Of a DNA stretch of 64,000 nucleotides, positions 8,507 to 15,932 are shown one piece after another (positions within the stretch are counted from its first letter, which is position 1; each line of letters starts with the position of its first letter). The notes under the pieces are model-generated. The model made no database searches, was not told where the DNA came from, and worked only from the letters and a program-made list of their open reading frames with translations. Made by a program: the position numbers and the translations under genes. This stretch comes from Thermoleophilia bacterium (GTDB taxonomy: Bacteria > Actinomycetota > Thermoleophilia > Miltoncostaeales > Miltoncostaeaceae): contig JANQPH010000051.1 in NCBI GenBank assembly GCA_028285405.1, positions 1 to 64,000 of the forward strand, written 5' to 3'.

Positions 8507-9127
8507 CTAGTCGTCGTCGCCCGTCTGGGCCTGGCGCGCTTCCCACTCGTCGTACGCGGCCGCCTTCTCCTCCCACCTGCTGAGGAGGTCGGCCGGGACC
8601 GGGCCGTCGGGAGTGTCCGCCTCCTGTGGACGACGGCGCCGCACGGGCGATTCCTCCTGCGCCGGCTCACCAGCGTCAGTTGGCGGGTGGGCCTCCGCCA
8701 CGGGCGCGTCGCGATCCGGGGCCGCCTCGGCCTCCGCCTCCGCGGTGGCTGAGTCGGGCGTGACCGGGACCGGCTCGGGCGTGGTCGCCTCCGTCTGTGC
8801 CGGCTCGTCCTCACCGCCGCCGCCGTCGGCGTCGAGGAGGTCGTCGAGCGTGGCCGGTCCATCGGCGCGCACCGGGCGTCCGCGCTGCGCCCACGGGTCG
8901 GTGACCGGGGAGCCGTCCTCGCCGTCGACGAAGAACTGCTCGCCCGCGTGCTCGACGACGATCGTGTAATCGGGACCAAGCGGGGCGTGCCCCTCACGCA
9001 GGCGGGCGAGCGCCTCGAGGGCGGCGATGCGCGCGCTCTCCTGACTGCGGTGTGTCGAGAGCTCGCTGCGGTGGCCGGTGGCCAGGCCGCGCAAGCCGAG
9101 CATGACGACGATCCAGCGACGCTTCAT
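8507..9127 (-). CDS. Acidic, proline-rich protein of unknown function
   Basis: 206 aa from the ATG at 9127, which follows GGGGGGTGAC on the minus strand. The N-terminus (MKRRWIVVMLGLRGLATG) is a short hydrophobic stretch, either a weak signal or a membrane anchor. Residues ~20-75 form a small domain with a strand pattern (GPDYTIVVEHAGEQFFVDGEDGSPV). The rest is a low-complexity Ala/Glu/Pro/Asp linker followed by a basic RRRR patch and a helical tail (LSRWEEKAAAYDEWEARQAQ). No family recognised. Confidence 0.55.
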   Translation of the reverse strand: MKRRWIVVMLGLRGLATGHRSELSTHRSQESARIAALEALARLREGHAPLGPDYTIVVEHAGEQFFVDGEDGSPVTDPWAQRGRPVRADGPATLDDLLDADGGGGEDEPAQTEATTPEPVPVTPDSATAEAEAEAAPDRDAPVAEAHPPTDAGEPAQEESPVRRRRPQEADTPDGPVPADLLSRWEEKAAAYDEWEARQAQTGDDD

Positions 9128-9197
9128 GTCACCCCCCGGTGCCGGGATGAGGGGGAGGAACGCTACCCGACCTGATCGCGCGGCGTCGCCTCGTTGG

Positions 9198-10235
9198 TCA
9201 CCGCGGCCCGACGCGGATCGCCACCTTGCCCCTGACGTCTCCGCGCTGCAGGTGGCGAATCCCCGCGATCGCCTCCTCGAGCGAGAACGTGCGCTCGAGC
9301 GCCGGCGTGACGGCACCCGCCTCGATCAGCCCGACGAGGTCCTCGAGCCCCTGATCCTCCTTGGAGACGAGTGATGTCAGCCGCTGGCCGACGAAGGGGG
9401 ACAGGGCGAGCGCGCGCAGCTGGCGGTCGACCCCTCCGATCAGGCGGCCTCCGTTCTCGCCACCGACGATCACGAGCGTTCCCGTGGGCGTCAGCGCGCG
9501 CCGCAGCCGGCGGAGCCGCGAGTTGCCCCCGGTGTCGACGATCAGGTCGTAGCTGGCGGAGCCGTCGGCGAAGTCCTCGGTCGCGTAGTCGATCGCGCGA
9601 TCGGCTCCGAGCCGGTGCACGAGGTCGAGCTTCTGGGCGCTCGCGACGCCGGTCACCGACGCCCCCAGCGCCCGCGCGACCTGGACCGCGAAGGTCCCGA
9701 CACCGCCCGAGGCCCCGACGACCAGCACGCGCTGGCCCGGCTCGACGCGCCCGACGTCGCGCACCGCCTGGAGTGCTGTGAGGCCCGAGACGGCGACCAC
9801 GGACGCGGCCTCGGGGCCGAGGTGGGCCGGCCGCCGGGCGAGCTTGCGCGCAGGCGCCGACGCGTACTCGGCGAGCGTTCCGCTCCCGATGCCGAGCACC
9901 TGGTCGCCGACGCCGAACCGCGTCACGTCACCGCCGACCTCCACGACCGTGCCGGCGAGGTCCAGGCCGGGGACCGGTTGCCTCGGTCCGCGGAACCCGA
10001 ACCCCATGAGGCGCATGACGTAGGGCTCGCCGGTCATGAGATGGACGGTTCCCCGGTCGATCCCGGCGCTCTCGACCCGGACGAGTACCTCCTCGGGTCC
10101 GGGGCTCGGGAGCGGCACCTCGTCGACTCGGAGGCGGTCGGTACCGCCGTATCCGCGTTGGACGACCGCCCGCATGGTGGCGGGGAGCCGGTCCGCGCCG
10201 TGCGAGCTCTCGGGTGTGTTCGCCACCGTTGCCAT
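9198..10235 (-). CDS. Zinc-independent MDR-family quinone/alcohol oxidoreductase
   Basis: 345 aa medium-chain dehydrogenase. The GroES-like N-terminal domain runs to about residue 125 and the NAD(P)-binding Rossmann domain begins with VLVVGASGGVGTFAVQVA near 170. The catalytic-zinc Cys/His set of true alcohol dehydrogenases is absent, so it belongs to the quinone-reductase/enoyl-reductase-like branch, which uses NADPH. The start at 10235 is supported by AAGGAG 7 nt upstream. It is divergent from the TetR gene at 10312, and its ribosome site overlaps one of two matching operators there. Repression by that regulator is therefore likely. Confidence 0.85.
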   Translation of the reverse strand: MATVANTPESSHGADRLPATMRAVVQRGYGGTDRLRVDEVPLPSPGPEEVLVRVESAGIDRGTVHLMTGEPYVMRLMGFGFRGPRQPVPGLDLAGTVVEVGGDVTRFGVGDQVLGIGSGTLAEYASAPARKLARRPAHLGPEAASVVAVSGLTALQAVRDVGRVEPGQRVLVVGASGGVGTFAVQVARALGASVTGVASAQKLDLVHRLGADRAIDYATEDFADGSASYDLIVDTGGNSRLRRLRRALTPTGTLVIVGGENGGRLIGGVDRQLRALALSPFVGQRLTSLVSKEDQGLEDLVGLIEAGAVTPALERTFSLEEAIAGIRHLQRGDVRGKVAIRVGPR

Positions 10236-10245
10236 CCTCAGTCTC

Positions 10246-10292
10246 CTTACACTGTAAGTCCAGTCCGTCGGAGGGTAGACTTACGACGTAAG
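10246..10292. promoter_or_regulatory. Two matching TetR-type operators in the divergent promoter region
   Basis: Two copies of the 13-bp palindrome CTTAC-N3-GTAAG stand at 10246-10258 (N3 = ACT) and 10280-10292 (N3 = GAC), centres 34 bp apart. They lie between the oxidoreductase start (10235) and the TetR start (10312). Identical half-sites in two copies strongly suggest binding sites for the adjacent TetR protein, acting on both genes. Confidence 0.75.
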
Positions 10293-10311
10293 GTCGTCAA
10301 GGAGTGAGCGC

Positions 10312-10989
10312 GTGCCCGATTCCAAAGCTGCGCCGCAGGTCGCGCTGACGCGCGAGCGCATCGTCGAGGCGGCGGTCTCGCTGGCCGACGATCGCGGCAT
10401 CGGCGCGCTCTCGATGCGCGCGGTGGCGAAGGAGGTCGGGGTGGAGGCCATGTCGCTCTACCACCACCTCGCCAACAAGGAGGCCCTGCTCGACGAGATG
10501 GTCGACGCGGTCTTCGGCGAGATCGAGCTCCCGGCGGCCGGAGATGCGTGGCCCGGCGCCATGCGGACCCGAGCCCGGTCGGCGCGGGCGGCCCTGCGAC
10601 GCCACCCGTGGGCGATCGGGCTGATGGACTCCCGGCGCTCGCCGGGGCGGGCCACGCTGCGCCACCACGACGCCGTCCTCGGCTGCCTGATCGAGGGAGG
10701 GCTCTCACTCGAGACGGCCGGGCACGCCGTCGCGATGATCGACGCCTACGTGTACGGGTTCGTCCTCCAGGAGCTCGCGCTGCCGTTCGAGACGTCCGAG
10801 GAGCTGGAGGAGCTGGCGGAGGAGATCATCGGCTCGCTCCCCGAGGACGAGTACCCCTACCTCGTCGGGTTCGTTCGGGGGCGGGTGCTCCGGCCCGGCT
10901 ATGCGTTCGGCGACGAGTTCGCCGTCGGCCTCGACCTGGTCCTCGACGGGCTCGAGCGGGCCGCGGGGACGGCGCCGGCCGACGCCTGA
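10312..10989 (+). CDS. TetR-family transcriptional regulator with TetR_C_1-like ligand domain
   Basis: 225 aa. The N-terminal helix-turn-helix (about residues 15-58) carries ALSMRAVAKEVGVEAMSLYHHLANKEALLDEM, and the Y-H-H recognition pattern is typical of the tetracycline-repressor subfamily. The C-terminal helical domain has the TetR_C_1 length and an acidic ELEELAEEIIGSLPEDEYPYL segment. The GTG at 10312 follows AAGGAG at 10299. It probably represses itself and the divergent oxidoreductase through the palindromes at 10246-10292; the inducer is unknown. Confidence 0.88.
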   Translation: MPDSKAAPQVALTRERIVEAAVSLADDRGIGALSMRAVAKEVGVEAMSLYHHLANKEALLDEMVDAVFGEIELPAAGDAWPGAMRTRARSARAALRRHPWAIGLMDSRRSPGRATLRHHDAVLGCLIEGGLSLETAGHAVAMIDAYVYGFVLQELALPFETSEELEELAEEIIGSLPEDEYPYLVGFVRGRVLRPGYAFGDEFAVGLDLVLDGLERAAGTAPADA

Positions 10990-11131
10990 GCCTGAACCGG
11001 CCGCTCTTGGCGCGTACGCACCGGATGTAGGGTCAGCTCGTGACCAAGCGGCTCGGCCCTGCCGGCCGCTTCAGTGAGGACCCCGCCCACGCGCTGACCG
11101 AGCGCCCGTGCCACCGAGAGGAGTCGCGTCG

Positions 11132-12730
11132 GTGAGGGATCGGCACCCGCTGATCATCCGCGTGGCCGGACCGTTGCTCGGGCTCTTCGTCGTGGCCAGC
11201 GACGCCACCGCGGTGAACGTCGCGCTGCCCAACATCCAGGCCGATCTGGACACCTCGCTCGGGACGCTCCAGTGGACCCTGTCCGCCTACTTCCTGGCCA
11301 TCGCGGTGACGGTGATCACGGTCGCCCGCATGGGCGATCTGTTCGGGCGCCGCCGGGTCTTCCTCCTGGGTCTCGTCGTGTTCGGGCTGGGATCCGCGCT
11401 CTGTGCGGTCTCGGTCGACGACGTGATGCTGATCCTCAGCCGGGTCGTGCAGGGTGTGGGCGGCGCGGCGCTCTACTCGCTGTCGCTCGCGCTGACGAGC
11501 GCCGCGGTCCCCCGCGACCAGATCGGCAGGGGCGTCGCGGCGTGGGCCGCGACCGGCGGATTCGCGATGGCGATCTCGCCGGTGCTGGCCGGGGGGCTCA
11601 TCGAGGTCTTCGACTGGCGCGCCGTCTTCGTCCTGAACATCCCGATCGTCGCGTTCTCGGCGTTCATGACGCTGCGCCTGCTCGAGGAGTCCGTCGACCC
11701 CGAGGCGGAGCGGCGCATCGACACCGCCGGCATCGCGTTGCTGACGACCGGGCTGCTCGTCCTGATGCTGGGACTCATCCAGGCCGACTCGTGGGGCTGG
11801 GGGTCACCGCTCACGATCGGCCTCATCATCGGATCGATCGTCCCGCTCGCGGCGTTCCTGGTCGTCGAGTCCCGCGTGTCGGCTCCGCTGATCGAGCTCG
11901 GGATATTCCTGCGCAACCTCCCGTTCCTGGGCGCCAACGTCCTCGCGCTGGCGGCCTACTACGCGGTCTACGTATTCCTGTTCATCGCCGCGCTCTACCT
12001 CCAGAACATCCACGGCGACTCCGCGCTCGGGGCCGGCATCCGTCTGCTCCCGTTCGCCATCGTCTTCGCGGCCCTCGCGCCCAAGGTCGGCGGGATCGTG
12101 AACCGCATCGGGCCGGTCATCCCGATGGTGATCGGCGGCTCCCTGCTGGCGGGCTCCCTGCTGGCCCTGTCGTTCGCAGACGCCGACAGCCCGGAGCTCT
12201 TCCTGTTCATCTGCTTCGCGGTCTTCGGCGCGGGCATGGCCGTCGGCCTGGTCTCGATCAGCGCGGCCGCGCTCGGGGCGGTGCCGACGGCGAAGATCGG
12301 CGCCGCGTCGGGCATCCGATCGACGATGGCTTACGTCGGGGGCGCCCTCGGCGTCGCGGTGGCCGGCGCCGTGCTCCTGCTGCGAGAGCGGAGCCGGCTC
12401 TCCGAGATCACGGCCGCCCAGGGCCGTGAGCTGTCGCCGACCGAGCAGCGTGACATCGACGCGCTCCTGTCCGGCTCACCCGAGGCGCGCGCTCAGATCG
12501 ACCTCCTCACCCCGCTCGAGGCGAACGAGGTGATCGCCGCGGCCGGTGAGGCCTTCACGGCGGGGATGGCCACCACGCTCCGCCTCACCGCCGGGCTCCT
12601 GGTGGTCTGTACCGTCGCGATGCTGGTGCTGACCCGCTGGCGCACATCCCACCGGGATCCGGCGCCCCACGGCCACGCGATGCTGCCGCCACCCGAGGAG
12701 GCTCACACGCGGGCGCGAGAGAGCCGGTGA
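11132..12730 (+). CDS. MFS transporter, DHA2 (14-helix) family
   Basis: 532 aa from the GTG at 11132, chosen because AGAGGAG lies 8 nt upstream; an in-frame GTG at 11108 would add eight residues. Hydrophobic segments fit 14 helices. MFS motifs visible are GDLFGRRRV (loop 2-3, about 69-77), LSRVVQGVGGAA (motif B) and GGFAMAISPVLAGGLIEVFDWRAVFVLNIP (motif C and the DWR..F.N.P signature of DHA2 exporters). It is probably a proton-coupled multidrug/metabolite exporter. It ends convergent to the DUF418 gene. Confidence 0.88.
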   Translation: MRDRHPLIIRVAGPLLGLFVVASDATAVNVALPNIQADLDTSLGTLQWTLSAYFLAIAVTVITVARMGDLFGRRRVFLLGLVVFGLGSALCAVSVDDVMLILSRVVQGVGGAALYSLSLALTSAAVPRDQIGRGVAAWAATGGFAMAISPVLAGGLIEVFDWRAVFVLNIPIVAFSAFMTLRLLEESVDPEAERRIDTAGIALLTTGLLVLMLGLIQADSWGWGSPLTIGLIIGSIVPLAAFLVVESRVSAPLIELGIFLRNLPFLGANVLALAAYYAVYVFLFIAALYLQNIHGDSALGAGIRLLPFAIVFAALAPKVGGIVNRIGPVIPMVIGGSLLAGSLLALSFADADSPELFLFICFAVFGAGMAVGLVSISAAALGAVPTAKIGAASGIRSTMAYVGGALGVAVAGAVLLLRERSRLSEITAAQGRELSPTEQRDIDALLSGSPEARAQIDLLTPLEANEVIAAAGEAFTAGMATTLRLTAGLLVVCTVAMLVLTRWRTSHRDPAPHGHAMLPPPEEAHTRARESR

Positions 12731-12745
12731 TCGTCCGGGCGTGGC

Positions 12746-12761
12746 CCTCGCGGGATCGAGG
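12746..12761. terminator. Possible weak hairpin between convergent genes
   Basis: CCTCG-CGGGAT-CGAGG lies between the stops at 12730 (+) and 12781 (-). Short arms and no U-tract, so only a candidate. Confidence 0.3.
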
Positions 12762-12780
12762 TTGCGCGGGCGAGCGACCC

Positions 12781-14001
12781 TCACTGCCGCAGCGGCTGGA
12801 GGCGCAGGTACGTCCACGACCGCAGAACCCACTCGAACGGACCGAAGCGCGCCCAGGCCATCCAGGCCATGGCGAAGAGCGACAGCCCCAACCAGATGGC
12901 GATGCTCAGCCCGATGCCTCCCCACGGCGCGACCTCGCCGAACAGCCCGAACCCGTAGCCGTAGGCGAGCGTCGTCACCACGACCGACTCGAGCAGGTAG
13001 ACGCTCAGCGACATGCGGCCGCCGGACTCCAGGATCCGCGACCAGCGTGGCGGGCGCGAGCCGAGGCCGAGCGCGAGCGCCGCGACCATCGCCGCCGAGA
13101 GCGCCGGCGCGAACCCGTACTGGAGCGCGAAGGATAGGACGCCGAGCGTCGACTCCTCCGAGTTGGCGACCTGGAGGCTGGCGGCGAGGGCGCTGCCCGC
13201 CAGTCCGATCGGCCCCCAGATCATCAGCACCCGCCGCAGCGACCGGGTGTGGTTCTCGGGTCGCGAGAGCAGGTCGCCCCGTCCCACGACCACGCCCACG
13301 ATGAACAGCGCGAAGGCGGCCGGCCCCTGGGTCGCCGCGAGCACCACGAGCGTCCCGGGCCAGTCGGCCGCGTGCTGCTGGACGACGTCGAGGAAGCTCC
13401 CGGAGGTGAACGCCGTGATCTGCTCCGGCGACGCCATGGTTGTTCCCGGGTCACCCTCGAGCGCGGTCAGGCCGGCCAGGGCCAGCCACACCACGGTCGC
13501 CGCCGCGTACACCCCGACGGCCCACTGCAGCAGCCGCCGGTCCGACCACCGACGCATCGAGAACGCGATTGCCCCGACCACGCCGTAGATGAAGAGGATG
13601 TCGCCCGGGAAGAACAGGATCCCGTGGAGGACTCCGAGGATCAGCAGGCCGACCATCCGCCGGAAGTAGCGCGGTCGCAGGTTGCCCCCGCGCTCGGCCG
13701 CCCTGCGCAGCTGGACCGACAGGCCGTAGCCGAACAGGAACGAGAACAGCAGGTAGAACTTCAGCTGGGCGATCGTCGCGATCAGCCAGCGGCCTGCGAT
13801 GTCGGCGCCGCTCGTGAAGTCGGCCCACCCGGTGTCGGGCGACTGCACGATGAACCCGATGTTCACGACGAGGATGCCCCAAAGCGCGACGCCACGGAGC
13901 GCGTCGACCAGCCGATGGCGCTCGGAAGACGTGGCCGGTCCGGCGGTTTGTCGAGTCGCCACGGGGTCGCCGCTCAGCTCTCTTCGCTCGTGCTCGGCCA
14001 C
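12781..14001 (-). CDS. DUF418-domain multi-pass membrane protein (YeiB-like)
   Basis: 406 aa with about ten membrane helices. The N-terminal RLVDALRGVALWGILVVNI is the family signature (R-x5-RG-x4-GI-x3-N), and the C-terminal third matches the DUF418 region (GRMSLSVYLLESVVVTTLAYG, then IAIWLGLSLFAMAWMAWARFGPFEWVLRSWTY). Function of the family is not established; acyl/small-molecule transfer has been suggested. It is divergent from a TetR gene at 14126, with two inverted repeats in between, so it is the likely regulatory target. Confidence 0.85.
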   Translation of the reverse strand: MAEHERRELSGDPVATRQTAGPATSSERHRLVDALRGVALWGILVVNIGFIVQSPDTGWADFTSGADIAGRWLIATIAQLKFYLLFSFLFGYGLSVQLRRAAERGGNLRPRYFRRMVGLLILGVLHGILFFPGDILFIYGVVGAIAFSMRRWSDRRLLQWAVGVYAAATVVWLALAGLTALEGDPGTTMASPEQITAFTSGSFLDVVQQHAADWPGTLVVLAATQGPAAFALFIVGVVVGRGDLLSRPENHTRSLRRVLMIWGPIGLAGSALAASLQVANSEESTLGVLSFALQYGFAPALSAAMVAALALGLGSRPPRWSRILESGGRMSLSVYLLESVVVTTLAYGYGFGLFGEVAPWGGIGLSIAIWLGLSLFAMAWMAWARFGPFEWVLRSWTYLRLQPLRQ

Positions 14002-14055
14002 GCGAAGAACGCGGCCACGGCAACGGCGATCGTCTCGGGAGTGTCGCTCACTGTC

Positions 14056-14103
14056 GGCAGCATACGGATCGTACTGCCATAATGAGAGTAACTATCACTA
14101 CTC
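14056..14103. promoter_or_regulatory. Inverted repeats between DUF418 and TetR genes
   Basis: Two dyads lie between divergent starts at 14001 and 14126. The first (14056-14078) is GGCAG-CA-TACG-GAT-CGTA-CTGCC. The second (14086-14103) is GAGTA-N8-TACTC. The second is in an AT-richer patch 22 bp before the TetR start. They are candidate operators of the flanking TetR protein. Confidence 0.5.
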
Positions 14104-14125
14104 GTTGTCGAGCGGGAGGGGCTCC

Positions 14126-14707
14126 ATGCCGGATCGCACGTCGTCGCTGCGGCGACGCAACCGAATCCGAGCGATGCGCGACGTCCAGGCGGCGGCGATC
14201 GACCTCTTCGAGGGACAGGGGTTCGACGCGACGACCATCGAGTCGATCGCGCGGGCGTCCGGAGTGTCGGCGTCGACGATCTACCGACACTTCGGAACCA
14301 AGGAGCAGATCGTGTTGTGGGACGAGCGGGAGCACCTCATCGACGAGGAGCTCGGTCGCCGGCTCGGCACGGCCACTCCGCTCGAGGCACTGCGCGATGC
14401 ATCCATCGTCGCCCTCGCCGAGCGTGACGACGAGGACGACTTCCTCCGCTGCGTGCGGCTGTCCTACGCCGAGCCGGCGATCTGGGCCGCGGGCGCGCGG
14501 AAGAACCCCGTCCACCGTCGCCAGCTCGCCGCGGGCATCGCGAGGTCGCGCGGCCGATCGGCAGCCGACCTGGCCGACGAGTGCGCCGCCGCCGTCTGTC
14601 TCGCCGCCCTCGACGTTGCACTCGACAGCTGGCAGCGGTCCGACGGGGCGTCCGACCTGCGCGACGTACTCGTCGAGGCGTTCGGCGTCGCGGGAGCCGT
14701 TGGGTAG
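14126..14707 (+). CDS. TetR-family transcriptional regulator
   Basis: 193 aa from the ATG at 14126, preceded by GGGAGGGG. The helix-turn-helix is clear: AAIDLFEGQGFDATTIESIARASGVSASTIYRHFGTKEQIVL (about residues 20-62). The C-terminal domain is helical with a cluster DERDDEDDF-type acidic stretch and resembles the MftR/actinobacterial TetR group in layout. Probably controls the divergent DUF418 protein and itself. Confidence 0.87.
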   Translation: MPDRTSSLRRRNRIRAMRDVQAAAIDLFEGQGFDATTIESIARASGVSASTIYRHFGTKEQIVLWDEREHLIDEELGRRLGTATPLEALRDASIVALAERDDEDDFLRCVRLSYAEPAIWAAGARKNPVHRRQLAAGIARSRGRSAADLADECAAAVCLAALDVALDSWQRSDGASDLRDVLVEAFGVAGAVG

Positions 14708-14775
14708 GTACCGGGTGCGCCACGGCGTGAGCGAGGCTCAAGGCCGTTCGAGGCCCCTGGCTCTATGGTGGGCCG

Positions 14776-15597
14776 GTGCGCCCCTTCCTCGTCGGAGTGC
14801 TCGCCGTCGCGCTCGCACTCGTTCTCGTCGCGTGCGGGTCGAGCGAACCCGGTCCGCCGGCCGATCCACGAGGGGCGGAGGTCTTGGAGGTCGCCGTCCC
14901 GAGCGCGGGGGTCGAGGGGGACCGGGTCGCGACCGTGGTCGTTCCGCCCGGTGCCGAGCCCCGGCCCGTCGTGCTCTTCCTGCACGGACGCGGCGCGGAC
15001 GCCGACGACTATCTGACTGACTCCTTCTTCACCGCCATTGAGGCATTGGGCGCCGAGGCACCCGCCGTCGTGTTCCCCGACGGCGGTGACGCGTCCTACT
15101 GGCACGATCGCGAGGACGGCTCGTGGGGCACCTACGCCCGCGAGGACGTGCTCCGTGCCGTCGCCGGCACCGCACCAGAGGCGGTCGACCCGAGCCGCGT
15201 CGCCGTGGGCGGGATCTCGATGGGCGGCTTCGGGGCCCTGCTCCAGCTGCGCGACGCGCCGGCTCGGTGGTGTGGCGTCGGCGCGCACTCGCCGGCGATC
15301 TTCTTTGCGGCTGAGGACACGGCACCCGGCGCGTTCGACGACGCCGAGGATTTTGCGGCCAACGACCTGATCGCCTCAGCGGGTGAGCCGGGCGCCTTCG
15401 GCACCGCGCCGATCCGCATCGACATCGGCGCCGACGACCCGTTCGAGCCCGCGACGCAGGCATTCGTCGACACCGCCACCTCGGCGGGGACGGAGGTCGC
15501 GCTCAGCGTCGAGGATGGCGGGCACGAGGGCAGCTACTGGGACGCCCGCTGGAGCGACTACCTCGGCTACTACGCGGACGTGCTCGCGGACTGTTGA
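14776..15597 (+). CDS. Lipoprotein alpha/beta-hydrolase (esterase D/mycolyltransferase-like)
   Basis: 273 aa. A lipobox-like LVLVACGSS ends the signal peptide (Cys20), so it is probably membrane-anchored on the outside. The alpha/beta-hydrolase fold is shown by VVLFLHGRGADADDY (oxyanion region), VFPDGGDASYWHDREDGSWGTYAREDVL, the nucleophile elbow GISMGGFGAL with the catalytic Ser, an acid in IDIGADDPF and the His in GGHEGSYW. This arrangement matches the esterase-D/antigen-85 group. The substrate is unknown. Confidence 0.82.
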   Translation: MRPFLVGVLAVALALVLVACGSSEPGPPADPRGAEVLEVAVPSAGVEGDRVATVVVPPGAEPRPVVLFLHGRGADADDYLTDSFFTAIEALGAEAPAVVFPDGGDASYWHDREDGSWGTYAREDVLRAVAGTAPEAVDPSRVAVGGISMGGFGALLQLRDAPARWCGVGAHSPAIFFAAEDTAPGAFDDAEDFAANDLIASAGEPGAFGTAPIRIDIGADDPFEPATQAFVDTATSAGTEVALSVEDGGHEGSYWDARWSDYLGYYADVLADC

Positions 15598-15629
15598 GCT
15601 GCGGCGCCCTGGTGACAGCGCGTGATGAG

Positions 15630-15718
15630 CGGAGGGGGAGGGATTTGAACCCTCGTCGGACCCAAAGGCCCGAAACGGTTTTCGAGACCGCCGCATTCGA
15701 CCGCTCTGCCACCCCTCC
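15630..15718 (-). tRNA. tRNA-Ser (anticodon CGA)
   Basis: 89-nt class II tRNA with 7-bp acceptor GGAGGGG/CCCCTCC, G73, a T-arm GAGGG-TTCAAAT-CCCTC, and anticodon loop CTCGAAA giving CGA (reads UCG). The long variable arm fits serine. CCA is not encoded. Confidence 0.95.
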
Positions 15719-15774
15719 GGGCGGAGCACGCTAGCACGGGCTCCCGGGCCGACTAGCATGCGTGATTCCGCGAG

Positions 15775-15863
15775 GGAGAGGTGTCCGAGCGGCCGAAGGA
15801 GCGCGACTGGAAATCGCGTAGACGGGGCAACCCGTCTCGAGGGTTCAAATCCCTCCCTCTCCG
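15775..15863 (+). tRNA. tRNA-Ser (anticodon GGA)
   Basis: 89-nt class II tRNA with acceptor GGAGAGG/CCTCTCC, G73, anticodon stem CGCGA/TCGCG with loop CTGGAAA (anticodon GGA, reads UCC/UCU), a long variable arm and T-arm GAGGG-TTCAAAT-CCCTC. It is divergent from tRNA-Ser(CGA) across a 56-bp gap. Confidence 0.95.
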
Positions 15864-15932
15864 TCTGGAATGCCCGGTGGCGGCGCACGACGTGCGCGCC
15901 GCCGGGCGTCGTGCTCGTGCCGCGCCGGCAGG

